64,000 nucleotides of DNA from Heterocephalus glaber (GCF_000247695.1 NW_004624795.1:11820174-11884173); one strand, 5' to 3'; positions 1 through 11,769 are shown, counted from the first letter of the stretch. The notes: generated by a model from the sequence alone, not told the origin. Numbers and translations are program-made.

Positions 1-64
1 AGAGTAAAGTCCAAAGTCCTCAGTGCGGGATGGAAGGTGTCTGACCTCACAGCTGGAGCCACAG

Positions 65-300
65 CAGCAGAACCTGGCACCTCTCTCCAAGGTGCTAAAG
101 GAGAGCCCCTGGTCACCTCTCTACAGGATTCTCAGGACAGGGTTGTCACCTTGCTGCAAGGTTCTACAGATGAACCAGTCACTTCTCTACAGGATACTGT
201 GGGATGGGACCATCAACTCTCCACAAGGTCCTACAGGACAGAACCCAGGTACCTCTCTACAAGGTTCTACCAGATGAGGTCCAGCCATCTCTTCTACCAT
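65..300. repeat. degenerate minisatellite, ~33-36 bp unit
   Basis: The motif ACCTCTCTACAAGGTTCTACAG, in varied form, recurs at about 79, 115, 148, 181, 215, 251 and 287, i.e. every 33-36 bases. The unit is not a constant multiple of three, so the open frames over it are not credible coding sequence. The array may extend left of the window. Confidence 0.7.
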
Positions 301-399
301 ATTGGGGCCTGGCCACTTCTGTACATCCTGCTCCTGGGTGGGATCCCATAGCCTGGGTGGTGTGACCTCAGCTCCCACCTCCTGCATTCCCTCATTGGT

Positions 400-785
400 T
401 CCCCAGGCTCTTGGTGATAACACAAACATACCAACGTGGTCATGTGGCCACTTCAGGGCCTTTGCTTTCATTGCTTCCTCCACCTGCCCAGCTCTCCCTC
501 TGTTTTCTTGTTCACTTGCTCCTTGGGTTAATTTATTCTCATGTACCATAAGAAAGGTCTTGTCACCATCTGTCCTCAACCCTCCGCCAACTCTTCTCCA
601 CTTTTCTATTTATTCTACAGCATCTATGACCCTCTGACATGTTTTTCTCTTTAGTGTTTGTTGATGACAATCAGAATTTAAGATCCCTGCCCATGTTGTT
701 CACTGCCATGTTTCCAAGGCCAAAATCAGCATTTGGCCCATAGGAAATACTAAATTATTATTTGTGGGTTGAATGGATGAACAAC
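400..785 (+). repeat. L2 LINE 3' end
   Basis: It contains the decayed L2 phrase 'ttcagggcctttgct' and ends with a stretch related to the L2 tail (ATAAATATTTGTTGAATGAATGA). No open frame. Ancient mammalian relic. Confidence 0.6.
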
Positions 786-1014
786 ATGTACATGTTTCCC
801 AATATGATAAGATATGATATGATATTTCAAAAATATCTTGGTCTGACAGTCATAAAGCCCACTTAAACTAGGCCAAATGAAAAGGGACACAATTTGGCTT
901 ATAAACTCCATGGAGAGAGCTATAGAAGTTGGAAACTATCAGAGTTTATATTTAATAGCTTGAGCTTCCAGAGATAACCCATTCTGTTTCATTTCCATAA
1001 AATTCTAAGGAAGA

Positions 1015-1104
1015 GGGCCAGGGATTTAGCTCAGTGGTGCCACCTCCTGCCTCATAAGCACAAGGTCCCCAGTTCGATCCCTAGTACCAAAAAAAAAAAA
1101 AAAA
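1015..1104 (+). mobile_element. ID-like SINE (B-type)
   Basis: Complete element from GGGCCAGGGATTTAGCTCAGTGG to CCCTAGTACC plus an A tail. The target-site duplication AATTCTAAGGAAGA sits on both sides (about 1001-1014 and 1105-1118). RNA polymerase III A and B boxes are visible. Confidence 0.92.
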
Positions 1105-1118
1105 AATTCTAAGGAAGA

Positions 1119-1679
1119 AAACCAATGGGCCCTACTCCCATCAATTGTCCTTCCCTAAGCCAATCACCTGTGGGCAGGGGCGGGGCTACACTGCAGTAAC
1201 ATGGCAGCTATCACAGCCTCCGTGTGAGTGGGCCAAGGAGGCAGTTCCCTAAATGTAGGGCAGGGGTGGAGGGACAGCTGGGCAGCCCAGCCCACAGAAG
1301 CCCATAATAAACCAGTGAACTTAATCTTGGCAATCTTTTACGCCCCGAGGAATCTAACAAGGTGCATGAATTTCATGTCCGCTGTTGGTGAAGACCCTGA
1401 GCTGTTGCTGTCCGTGCTATTCTTTGGAAAGCAGATGAAGACAGCGTTTCTGCCACAGGAGAGTTTACAACCAAGTTAATTATTTCCAGGCTTATTCTGG
1501 TGGTAGAAGCCTTTCTGCCTAAAGGTCATCGTTACGGAAGCACCTTGGTTGGAAGCAAGAGATGAGAACGAGGGGAAGGGACAGCTGTGCTACTATTTTC
1601 CCACCCCGGCCCCAGGAAACCTCAGGCTCTGCACAGTTCCTGTAGGACCCATAGATCCTGGTTTCAAACCCACCCTCCA
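1119..1679. other. no assignable feature
   Basis: Unique-looking sequence. I see no convincing gene, RNA or repeat; the short open frames have no support. Confidence 0.5.
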
Positions 1680-1795
1680 AGAGCATGAGCTCCTGAAAGA
1701 CAGCTTTATAGCTTTTTCGTCTTTCCATTCCTAGTTCCCAGCTCAATACGTGACACGTGTATGTTTCGGTTGACTCGGTCAGTGAAAGAACGAAT
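1680..1795 (+). repeat. decayed L2 3' tail
   Basis: It resembles the L2 terminal region (GAGCTCCTGAAAGACAGC ... CAGTGAAAGAACGAA), strongly diverged. Confidence 0.4.
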
Positions 1796-2329
1796 CTATC
1801 GCATTGGAGAGGGAAGGGGAAATGTTTGCACAGGAAATGCCTAAAGAACCGTCGCCACAAATGCATAGCTTGATATCTCTTTAAGTTTCATGAGTAGTTC
1901 ACCCAAAGAAAGCAGTCAAAATTGGATAGGGAAAGGCAGGCAAGCAGGAATCTTTTGAACTAGATTCCGAAGGAAGCGTAGGACACCAGAGCAAAGCAGG
2001 GAAGGAATTCAATGAGGAGAGCCAAAAGGAACAAAGACATGGAACCAGAAGAGAGCTTTGCCCACATGGGGCCAACCCGGGGCTCAGAGTAGAGGGTTAA
2101 CAAGAAGTGAAGTCTCTCTGTTTTGCCCTTTGCAGTGCTTCAGTGGAGGCGGATGGGTTCTGGGGCAGACTGCCAAAGCAGCCATCTCACGGTTTTAACA
2201 TCAATCTGAATCGTTTCATGCTCAGCATATCTTCTATCTTAATAAAATTGTAGAGCAGATTATAGAAGATGTTCCATTCTATTGCAGGCAAGAGGAATGA
2301 AAACAAAAGTCGTTGCTCATTTTTTTTTT

Positions 2330-3240
2330 CATTCATTCAGCTCAGTGTCAGGTAAGCAGTGCTATGTGCTAGGCTAGATGTTAGAATGCAGAGGATATTG
2401 AGTTAACTAAGACTCGCCAACCATGCTGGAGGTGTCTTGGGTTAATAATCCCTGGTGATGAAGCTCTGATGGAAGGAGGTGACACAGGTACAGAGGGGGA
2501 CATGGCTAACTTTGCCAGAGAAATCAGAGGCATCTTCAAAGTGGAGACAACTTTTGAGTGAGCTTAGAGGCTTTTCTGTAAAGAACCATATAGTAAATAT
2601 TGGGAAGTTGGCAGGCCATACAGTCTCTGTTACAACTATTCAACTCTGCCACTGAAGCCCAAGTCCACCATAGACAACAGGTAAATGAATGGGTGTGGCT
2701 GTTCTCCATTAGAACATTATTTGAGGCCACTACCAATTGAATTGCGTATAATTTTTACATGTCATGAAATACCATTCTTCTGATATCCCTCAACCGTTTC
2801 AAAGTGTAAAAGCTATTCTGTGCTCAAGGATCATAGAGAATCGAGTAGTGGGCTCAATGAAGCCATGGGCAGTAGTTTGTGGATCCCTGTGTTAAAGCAT
2901 GAACTGGCATCGCCAGGTGAAGATGGAGGCATGGGTCAACAATGAAGTAAAGGTGACTCTGCAGTGTAAGAGTCTTAGCTATGTCTGAAAAGCACATGTG
3001 GACACAGGCTATATGGGAAATAGAGAGAGGCTTAATGTGACAGTGGGAGCGGGCCTGAGATGAGAGCAGTCATTTGAGGTTAGATAAAGAAGGGCCTCAT
3101 TTTCCAGACTGCACAATTCACAAATGCTTCAGGTTCAATAAAGGCATAATCAGGTTTGCATTTTAGGAACATCGCCCAGGAATGAAAAAAAATCTAGGGA
3201 CAGGGAGACTGAGTAACAGCAGCTTTAGTGAGCAGTGTTA
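2330..3240 (-). repeat. L2-related LINE relic, interrupted
   Basis: Two segments (about 2330-2554 and 2894-3240) resemble reverse-complement L2 3' sequence (ATTCATTCAG... TATGTGCTAGGC; later GAAGGGCCTCATTT). A hAT-type element lies between them, so the LINE is the older layer. Confidence 0.45.
2555..2893 (+). mobile_element. ancient hAT-Charlie-type non-autonomous element
   Basis: The left part reads TTTTCTGTAAAGAACCATATAGTAAATATT followed by GGCAGGCCATACAGTCTCTG, and the right end reads CAGTAGTTTGTGGATCCCTGTG. This is the familiar mammalian non-autonomous DNA element bounded by TTTTCTGTAAAGGGCCAG and a terminal TTTGCCGACCCCTG. No open frame; exact family name not assigned. Confidence 0.65.
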
Positions 3241-3259
3241 ACCTGGGTCTGGCTGATAC

Positions 3260-5375
3260 CCCCCTCCAAAAGCTAATTATTTAATATCTCAGAGCTTTTA
3301 AGCCCGCTGTTGAATATGGTCATTATTCTTACATTAGATTATGTGAAAATACAATTACATAAATTGCATTAAAAACAAAATACTCAGTCCTTCTTTGCCT
3401 ACCTTTAGCAAATGTAAAACCTTGGTGAAAATAAATAAATAAACAGAGTACTTAAAACTCATCACTTCCTCGTCATTTTAGGACATTTCATTAGTATCTT
3501 TGTTCCTGAGATGACTGAGGTCTGGCGCATCCATACCTTGGAAATGCTATATGATCCCCTGCTACCGTGTCTCTCCTCACAATTCTGTATTCAGTGGTCT
3601 CCCATAGGCAGCTTGAATTTGACCACAATGGGAATCTTTACACCTCGGGGACTGATGGGATACACACTGGTTCCCCCAGCCCCCCTCACGCACATCAGTT
3701 GTTAAACATTTACCAGCATAGCACTGAACACCTTTCAATGAAGATACGCTCAGGACCAGGCAGGGATGGCTTCCAGCGGAGAAGGGGATGACTGAGGTAG
3801 AATTACCCACCACAGGGCAGGGACCAGGCTCTTCCTCACACCTGCTCACAGTGGTCCGCACTTAACAACCCCAAGTACGAGAGCCCTGAGACCCGGCCCC
3901 TGGCTGCCCTGTGCCACGCTGGCCCAAGATCACCCAAGGAGTTGCTGGTGCAGCCCAGCCCCAGCCTTCCACTCAGCCGTGTCTGGGTGTGTTTGCATCT
4001 CATATACAGCTGCATACAGTTATTTGGGTACCCACCGCGCTCCACCAGCAGGGCCATGTGTATTCATAACCACAGAGCCATGCGTGGACAGCCCCGCACG
4101 GAGATCTCACCTCCATCATTTCACACGTCCCCAAGTGGGGTGCCAGGGCCTGTTTCCTGACCTCACATCAGGAGCTGTGTGCCCAGTAATTGACTCTGAT
4201 GGGAGCCATGCTCTGCCAGCCAAAGGCACGTAGCCTACCTCCCGCAGCCCATGCCTGCTGCCCTCCCACAGACCCAGGGGCCAGACCTTCCTGGTAAATC
4301 TATGCAGAGAGGGAGCTAGAAACAAGCCACAAGCTGACCTGCATATGGAAATGAGGCTCGCGGTTGGGACTGGCGCCCAGCCACAGGCCTGTGGCCTCCC
4401 TGGCACCAAGCATCTTTAGCATGAACTTTGTTCGCATCAGTCCCCCCTCTGCCCCCTCTGCCATCTCCTGGTCCTGTCCTGTCTGCACTCACACTTTGTC
4501 ATGCCGCTCTCTAGGCTGGGATCTTTTCCTGAAGCCTGCACAGAGGCCTTGGCTCCATTCTCCCTGGCTGACAATAGCAACGCTATGATCATAGCTTGCA
4601 CTTTCCTACTCCACTGCATACTTCACATCCAGTCTCTCAAGGAAGGTTTGCAGAGCCCTCACTTTACAAACAAAGAATCTGCAGCTATACAAGGGCAGGT
4701 CATTCCGTGGAGAGACGGGGCTGAGAAGGTCAAGTCAGCACCATTGACTGGAGCTCCCAGAGCAGCACACGCCAAGCTGAAAGGGATGTTGTGTCAAGGG
4801 AAAAGAGGATGAAGCCGAGCCTGGGCAGTGAATTCACAAGGAGAAAGTGATGGTTGCTATAGAATCAGCACCCACCAAGTAGCTTTAGCAGGATGATGTC
4901 AGTCCATCATTTCATCACCAAGGTCTCAGCGCCAGCCTTGGGGTGGGGTCCAGCCACCTTGGGGAAGAAGTCCGTAACGCTTCTCTTGTTCTCAGGGGAC
5001 AGTGGTCTGGGGATGCCTCCCTGGGCTTTGTTTCCCCGGTGTCCCTGATGCAAGGTAACATTAAATGCAGGCTGGGCTGGGTCTGTCTCCTGCTTTCATT
5101 TGCAATGTCACTGCCCTTTGCAGATTTGCCTACTCGGGTACCTATTTATGTGTGTGAGCCTCTCCTTCTTTACCTCCTACTTTGTCCTTGTGTTCTCTCC
5201 ATCCCTTTCTCTGATCCTCTTTTCTTACAGTTCTAACAGAATATTCTTTCTAGGGTTGAGCACTACCTACCTGTGGTTTCCACTCCTTTGCCTCTGCTTC
5301 TGCCCTCTGGGGCCACAGAGAATCCACCAAGGACAGCAGCGCTGAGGAGGAGGACGACTCTTAGCTTGCACTAAG
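3260..5375. other. mostly unique sequence, no gene seen
   Basis: No repeat could be named with confidence. CpG density is mildly raised around 3840-4260. Overlapping short open frames on both strands in this G+C-rich part have no recognisable product. Confidence 0.45.
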
Positions 5376-5377
5376 AA

Positions 5378-5525
5378 TCGTGTAGGTGTCGTTCTGCCTA
5401 ACCCTCAAGGCAACCCCATGCAACACCCCACTTTAGAGATGGAGAATCCAGGACCTGGAGTAATTCAGTAACCTGTCCCACCTTTCACAGCCAACAGGTG
5501 GAAGAACTCTGATTTGGGCCCCTTA
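5378..5525 (-). repeat. MIR SINE relic
   Basis: Reverse-complement MIR order: cccCACTTTAGAGATGGAG, then a decayed AACCTGTCCCACCTTTCACAGCCAACAGGTGG, then GATTTGGGCCCC. Confidence 0.65.
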
Positions 5526-5863
5526 ATCCAATGCAAGAGCCAGTTCTCTTAACCATGGGGTGCACTGGCTTCCCTCTGTCTTCCCTTTGCAAACATTCAA
5601 ATACTAAAAGTCTCTCCACCCTGTCTCAATGGGCCAAAATGCGTTGGCCACATGCCTGCCAAGCGTCCAGCAGCTCAGTCTTGCTCCCCAAGACACAATG
5701 AGGCCACATCCTTTCCGTTTTGTTCTTCCTGACCTGGACTTGTTAGAGCTGAATGTAGATCCTTACACACATGCCTGTCAATCTGCTCGACAGTTACATC
5801 TTCCAGGCTTTGAGCAGGAACACATGAGCCAGGCACTCCACTGTGTCTTTCAGAGACCTTAGA

Positions 5864-5946
5864 CTGGGGATGGCAAACCTTTTTTGAGCTTTTAATGATA
5901 ACAGACAGCCCACTGTGGCACAAATGCCATAGGTTTGCCACCACAG
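5864..5946. mobile_element. short MITE-like element with terminal inverted repeats
   Basis: CTGGGGATGGCAAACCT at the left end mirrors AGGTTTGCCACCACAG at the right; the inner nine bases GGCAAACCT/AGGTTTGCC are a perfect inverted pair (5872-5880 and 5931-5939). CCTTAG occurs just outside both ends, as expected for a hAT-type target duplication. No coding capacity. Confidence 0.55.
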
Positions 5947-7440
5947 CCTTAGGCACTCAACCACAAAAGAGAGATAATAGGATAAACTGTGCTGAGCATC
6001 TACCAGGAACCACACCCACCGTCTAGTTATGTCACTTGTGGTCACTTGCTTAGGGATCTTTCCTAAAGCAACCTCCTAGCCCTCCTACTGCTCCCCTAAT
6101 TCTGTGCGGTGAATGTCCTCTGTACACTGCTCCCATGCCTGGGGCTGTAATAAACACAGCTGAAATGTAAGTCCAAACCCTGCCCATTGTCATCACAGTA
6201 AACAGCCTGGCCCCGAAGACTGCCTGCCTCACTCCCCAGAAGATTAATAAATCAGATGCAGACGCCCATTGTTCTGAACACAGTCAGAGTCAATTGCAGG
6301 ATTTTAAATCTCTCAGCACAGAGCAGCTGGCTGGCTATAAGAGGCCCCGCTCTGTCTCTGGGAAAACTGGCCAGGGATGGAAATCAGAAAGAAAAAAGGG
6401 GAAGATCAAATAATCGATAGTCATCATCAGCTCTTGGCCATGTCCTCATCATGTCCCTTAGAAGGCAGGTCCCTAACTTCCTCAGGATTCTCACACTGTC
6501 AGGATGCAGCGGAGGGGCCAGAAAGTCAGGCTAGGAAAAGAGAGAGGGCCAGAAAGAGGCAGGGCTGGTGGGCCCAGGGTCGGTTGGCCTCAGATGCATG
6601 GGGCCGCTCCACACCCATCTCCCAACCTGACCAATGGGTAATTTCATCCAAAAATGTTTGAATCTGTCCAAAGTGAGCACTCACTGCCCAAAGCCACACG
6701 GTGAATTCTAATTTATTATCCCAGAATTCCCAAGAAGAATTCATAGAAATCCTTGTATTTTAGACTAATTATCACTCTCTGGCCAACCCCGCCCTTCAGG
6801 CTTTGGTTTTGTTGTGTTGTTTTGTTTTTAATCCCTTACTCTCGTGGGAGACATAGTGTGCCTACCACTGCCGCCCGAGTGGCTGCTAGCATTTTCCCTA
6901 GCTGTTTATGTGGAAAATCATAAAAATATTTGGTGGCCAAAAAAAGAGAGGGGAAATGCTTTGGTGGTCTGATGCAACAGAAATGCTTTTTTGAAAAAAA
7001 AAAATTTAAAGCTGGGTATCTTTTTCTAATCCAAAAGCATGCATAAATGCTGTATTGATTGAAAAGTACTAGGTGGAAGGCACATTTTCCTTGGAGATCT
7101 GCCCCACCCCACCCCTTGAAATAGACAAAAGCACTGTTGGCAGCTGTCACAGGGTAAGTCGCTTGTCACCCGGCCACAGGGTTTGGGAAGAGCTGAAAGC
7201 AGAAATTCTTGTGGGCTGTGTTCTATCCTGAGTCTGGTATTCTGCTCCTGCCTGCCCTGGTGGCCTAATTCTCTTGGCAGAAAGAGGAGGCAACAATGCT
7301 AATGTTGGTGATGGGGATGGTGAGGATGCTGATGCTGTTTGCTACTGCAGCTGATGCAGACAGATACAAAGGGAAAGAAAAAAAATATGTTTGGGCTGCA
7401 TGTCAAGTGAGTTATGAAGCCTATCCACACAACTGTCTCC
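5947..7440. other. unassigned unique sequence
   Basis: Apart from the candidate element at 6240-6380 I see no gene or nameable repeat. The open frame at 6377-6661 has no recognisable motif. Confidence 0.4.
6240..6380. promoter_or_regulatory. candidate conserved non-coding element
   Basis: Unique sequence with clustered homeobox-like AT motifs and CCCATTGTTCT, a good match to SOX-type sites (around 6265-6276). There is no repeat signature. Regulatory function is inference only. Confidence 0.25.
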
Positions 7441-7525
7441 ATTTTTTTTTTGGTACCGGGGATCGAACTCGGGTCCTTGCGCTTGCGCAGCAGGCAGCAA
7501 AACCACTGAGCTAAATCCCTGGCCC
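7441..7525 (-). mobile_element. ID-like SINE (A-type)
   Basis: Complete reverse-oriented copy: T tail, GGTACCGGGGATCGAACTCG ... CTGAGCTAAATCCCTGGCCC. Perfect 12-bp target duplication ACAACTGTCTCC at 7429-7440 and 7526-7537. Carries the GCGCTTGCGCAGCAGG variant. Confidence 0.94.
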
Positions 7526-7744
7526 ACAACTGTCTCCTTTGATACTCAGAGCGAATCCCAGCTGGAAGAAGGTTGGGTGTCATTATCACATCACATTCAT
7601 TTCAGAAAGAAAGAAAATGAGCCCCAGAACCCCAGAAGAGACAAGTGTCCCTCAAAGGGGGACACACAACTCGCCAGTTAGCAAGGCCAAATTTTAGACC
7701 CTACAGATCAGCATTACACCATGTGGCCTTCAACTCCAAATAGT

Positions 7745-8005
7745 GCAGTCCAGTAGAAAGATGTGAGCCACTGATGACATTTAAAATCAATTGAAATTGA
7801 TTTTAATCCTATGTAAGATAAGCAGTACATCCAAACTGTTTATTATTTCTAGATGTAATCAAAGCATATTAATGCAATATTCTACAGTCTTTGTTTTCAT
7901 TGTAAGTATTTGAGATCTGATGTATTCTTTGCACGCTGAGCACATCCTGTGTCAGATAGCCACATGTGGCTAGCAGCTACATCATTGGCCACCACGAGCC
8001 TCGAA
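7745..8005 (+). mobile_element. hAT-type non-autonomous DNA element
   Basis: Starts GTGCAGTCCAGTAGAAAGATG and ends CAGATAGCCACATGTGGCTA ... ATTGGCCACCA, matching the known mammalian element with CAGTGCTGTCCAATAGAAAT and GGCTAGTGGCTACCGTATTGGACAG ends. Exact family name not assigned. Confidence 0.6.
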
Positions 8006-8489
8006 GGATTTGACAACTTTGATGCTGAGTGTGGGAATGAAAGACCTTCAGACAGAAGAAAGTGGGAACCATCCTTGATTCCTCTTTATTTGTAAGAAGA
8101 AAATCTCTTAGCTCAACCTCAGCTTCCCAGTAGACACTCAGGCTGGGTGCAAAGATCTTTTCAGTTCACAAACTCTATTTTTCCTCTTCTTCTTTTCTTT
8201 CTCCTCCTTCTTCAAGAGCATCCTTTGCTAAAACATCCAATCCAGACATTAGCACTGAATGGCTTGCTGTTAACTCGCTTCCTGCATTCTGAAGGCTTTC
8301 TCACCTCCAACCTAAGCACACATGATGCTGTACCAGGCACAATACAGAAATAATGAGCTCTCCAAGAATCCTGGACATTCAAAAAGAAGAAGAAGGGAAA
8401 GAGAAACTGAGGGTTGGATGGAAGGAGGAGAAGAAAGACAGAAAGAGGGAAGGAAGGAAAGTATGTTGATTTGAACAACATTTCCTGTT

Positions 8490-8620
8490 CACCTATGACC
8501 TCAGAATATGACCTTATTTGGAAACAGAGTTTTGTCTATGTAATAATTAAGATGGAGTCATGGTGGCTGACGGTGGACCCTAATCCAATGGCTGGTGTTC
8601 TCAAAAGATGTGTGAGACTG
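8490..8620 (+). repeat. partial MaLR (MLT1-like) LTR
   Basis: It contains TATGACCTTATTTGGAAACA, AATTAAGATGGAGTCATGGT and CCCTAATCCAATGGCTGGTG, in the order found in MLT1-type LTRs. The sequence to about 9000 after it is unassigned. Confidence 0.6.
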
Positions 8621-9019
8621 GTTTTTCTCAGTCCAGGAGCCATGCAGTTCCAGGGGAGTTGAGGTGTGAAGTACAGACCCCTGAGGGCTGGACGTGGATG
8701 AGATACTGCAGTGGACAAGATACACATGAGGTATGGGGTCTTCTGGGCCCCATCTCTAGGAGACGCAGCCCAACCCCATTAGACCTGGCCCTGGCTTTGG
8801 CTAATCAGATTCTCATGTACTTTGACTAATAGGGACACAAATAAAAGAGTTATGGGGGGGGGGGCCACAGTGCAGCAGAAAGCTAACTGGATAACTGGGA
8901 GCATGGCAAAGTCATAGCTATGTGCAATTTAAATTTATGAGGAAGCAGGAAATATGAAGAAACAGAAAAAGCCAATAGGCAAGGGAAAAACAGAAAGAAA
9001 TAGATTTTCAGTGATCTGC

Positions 9020-9575
9020 TTATTTCTTCATACCTAATTACTCCAAAACTTAGTGGCTCAGAACAGCAGCCATATTATTATGTATGATGAATTTGTGGCT
9101 AGGAAGGCAGACAAAGCTCAGCTGGGCAATTCTTCTGTTCCATGTGAGATCAAGCGTCGTCACTCCACAGTAGTCAGGTGGCAAATGGCCTGGTGCAGAG
9201 GGTCCAGGATGGCTTTCCTCACTCATGTGGAACCTTGGCAGGGACAGCTGGGTTCAGCTAGCACTGTACACCAGAGAGCCTACCTGGGTCTTTCCACCAT
9301 AGCCTCTCAGGACAGCAGGACTTCTTATGGGGTGAGCCAAAGCTGCAAGAACAAGTGTTTCAGTGAGCAAGTTGGAAGTTGCACAGCTTCCTACGGCCCA
9401 GCTTGGAAGTGACATGGCATCACTTCTGCCTTACTTTTTGGGTCAAAGTAGTCCCAGGTCCATCCAGACTCAAGATATAGGGATACACCAACCGCCAGTC
9501 TATGGGAAGGCCAAAGAATTTGTGACCATAGTTTAAAACCACACCCCAAAGAGGCAAAAGTGACAGGAAGAGTTT
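9020..9575 (+). repeat. ancient LTR-like dispersed repeat
   Basis: Begins ACTCCAAAACTTAGTGGCTCAGAACAGCAGC, the opening of a familiar mammalian LTR-like repeat, and includes GGAAGTGACATGGCATCACTTCTGCC. Family not named. A weaker relative may lie at about 22405-22880. Confidence 0.5.
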
Positions 9576-9609
9576 CTTACAAGTTCACAACTCTCAACCA
9601 AAGTAGTCC

Positions 9610-10065
9610 TGTTACAGTCTGAATTGGGTGCCACAAAAATTCGTATTGAATTCCTAATCCTCAGAATTCCAGAATGTGACTGTGTTTGAAGTTAGGGTGT
9701 TTAAAGAAGTAATCAAGTGGGCCAGGGATTTAGCTCAGTGGTTTCGCTGCCTGCTGTGCAAGCGCAAGGACCTGAGTTTGATCCCCGGTACAAAAAAAAA
9801 AAAGAAGAAGAAGAAGAAGTAATCAAGTTAAAGTGAGGCCATTAGGGTGATCCCTGGTCCAATATGGCCAGTGATCTTATATAAGGAGGAAATTATGTAC
9901 AGAGAGAGGACCAAGAGGTCAGCTATCTCTAAGCCAGGAGAGGCCTCAGAAGAAGGCAACCCTGCTGACACATTGATTTTGGACTTCCAGCCTCCACAAC
10001 TGTGAGAAAATTAATTCTCTGTTTTTTAAGCCTTCCAATCTGAGATAATTTGTTAAAGTAACTCT
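9610..10065 (+). repeat. MaLR (MLT1-like) solo LTR with nested SINE
   Basis: Starts TGTTACAGTCTGAATTGGGT, then TGTGACTGTGTTTGAAGTTAG, GAGGCCATTAGGGTGATCCC, GACTTCCAGCCTCCACAACTGTGAG, and ends near TTTGTTAAAGTAACT. It is split by an ID-like SINE at 9719-9803. No internal retroviral sequence, so a solo LTR. Confidence 0.75.
9719..9803 (+). mobile_element. ID-like SINE (A-type) in an MLT1-like LTR
   Basis: Complete copy with GCCTGCTGTGCAAGCGCAAG and an A/GAA tail. AAGAAGTAATCAAGT, part of the host LTR, is duplicated on both sides and fixes the insertion. Confidence 0.92.
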
Positions 10066-10127
10066 AAAAAAATAACGACAAGCCCCAGCTAAACAAATAT
10101 GCCCTCCCACAAGACATTAAGAAAATT

Positions 10128-10211
10128 GGGCCTAGAATTTAGCTCAGTGGTGCCGCCCACCTGCCTCGCAAAAGAAAGGTCCCAAGTTCAATCCCTGGCA
10201 CCAAAAAAAAA
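10128..10211 (+). mobile_element. ID-like SINE (B-type), diverged
   Basis: TTTAGCTCAGTGGTGCCGCC ... AAGTTCAATCCCTGGCACC plus A tail. An imperfect duplication of GACATTAAGA / GATATTAAGG flanks it. Confidence 0.85.
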
Positions 10212-10421
10212 GATATTAAGGAGGGGCTTGTCACAGATACTTGCCTCCCAGTGTGTACACAGTGGAAGCAGGGAACATGGAATAGGTGACCCGTTTCTCC
10301 TGTCTCCATTACTGGCAAATGAAAGCACAGATCTTTGTCCTCTACAAAAATAACAGCCTGTTTTCTCTGCACAAGGAGACATTGTCCTGGTCCAACTTTC
10401 TTACAAGCATAGATATGTAAG

Positions 10422-10444
10422 TACACACACACACACACACACAC
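10422..10444. repeat. (AC)n microsatellite
   Basis: Uninterrupted AC dinucleotides, about 11 units. Confidence 0.95.
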
Positions 10445-11523
10445 GCATGTTTCTTCCTGACACACTCTCTTCCCTATTCCATTACCAATGTCCAACCACA
10501 CATCAGGAGTCAGGAAGCCTGGATTTGGTCCCAGCTCTACTAAATTTCACTTAATTTTCCTCTGTTGTGATCCTGAAGTCTGAGGTTACAAATGTCTCAG
10601 TAGTGTTAACTCTATCACTGTCCACGTGAGGAAGCAAGAGAGCCCAATTTCATGTCTGAGTCTCAATGTTTCTTTAAGATCTTGTAGTCACTGTTAATTT
10701 CAACCCTTTCTCCCATGATCACAATGACAACCTCCCAGCACACACCTCTGAGGTCTCCCGGTCAACATCTCCTTCCTGGCGACAGTGGCAGTCACCTTCT
10801 TGTGTCCTTTGCTCACTAATGCCTAAAATGCCCACCCTCTGTCCTGTTAAGACTTCTCTTTCCGCATATCAATGTCCCTCCCTCCCTCTTTGGGCTATAG
10901 GTCATGATTCTCCTGCTGGCACTGATGACTCCTTGCCACCTTGTCCCTCGGTCCCATTTAAACCATATAACATTTTGGCTTTATAGTCAACCCAACAAAG
11001 TGCCTCCTCCAGCCTAGCTCTGGATCCCGCAATTACACTGGAGAGAGACCATCTCACTGCAAGGACGGGTGCCAGAGCAAACAAATGGCCTCTGATGGCC
11101 ATCCACGGAGACTGCTCTTCTTCTGCTTCTCTCCAACATCCTCCTCCCATCCCCCAAGGCGCCTTCCCAACCTCCACCCCAAGGCCTCCAAGCCTCTGGC
11201 CTGTGAAGCCTCCCATCTCACCCTCACGGGATGAGCAAACCTCCTACTTTGCAGAGAAAATAGAGGCAATCAGGAAAGGCCGCCCTCACCTTCCTGCCAC
11301 CCCTCCTACAGCTCACTGGTACACTTACGCTGTCCTTCCTGCCCGCCCACCTGCTCCTCCACCTGTCCAGAGCTAACCCACCACCTGCGCCACAATTCCA
11401 CCCACCCCCATCTGGCTTAGTCCCTGTCCCGCTAAAAAGTGCCACCTCCTGCTTTATCTGTGTCCTTTCCCTCCACTGTGGGTCACTTTTTCTCAGCACA
11501 TATTCCTGGACAGGTCTCTCCTT

Positions 11524-11524
<1 letters not shown>
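10445..11524. other. unassigned sequence
   Basis: C/T-rich in places. Overlapping open frames on both strands at about 10900-11500 have no recognisable product. No nameable repeat. Confidence 0.4.

Positions 11525-11571
<47 letters not shown>
11525..11571. repeat. (AG)n microsatellite
   Basis: About 22 uninterrupted AG units. Confidence 0.97.
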
Positions 11572-11575
<4 letters not shown>

Positions 11576-11769
11576 TTCCCCCCCCTTTCTGGCTGAGATC
11601 TGAGCAGACACAAGTCTGCAACTTCTTCCTTATCAGCCATTCGTGGATTTTAAAAGTGGAAATCTTTCAGTGCTGTTTTCTTTCTCCAATAAAGAGCATG
11701 TACTCCTTGTTTATTTACAGAAGAGTCAAACAATGCAAGAACATTTAGTCAAAATCTCTTCTGCCAGGG

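Noticed and set aside
37..351. Overlapping open frames across the minisatellite
   Set aside because: The unit length varies between 33 and 36 bases, so no frame is maintained; repeat artefact.
1015..1104. tRNA genes suggested by A/B-box sequences in the ID-like copies
   Set aside because: All such copies have A tails and target duplications and lack a complete cloverleaf; they are SINEs.
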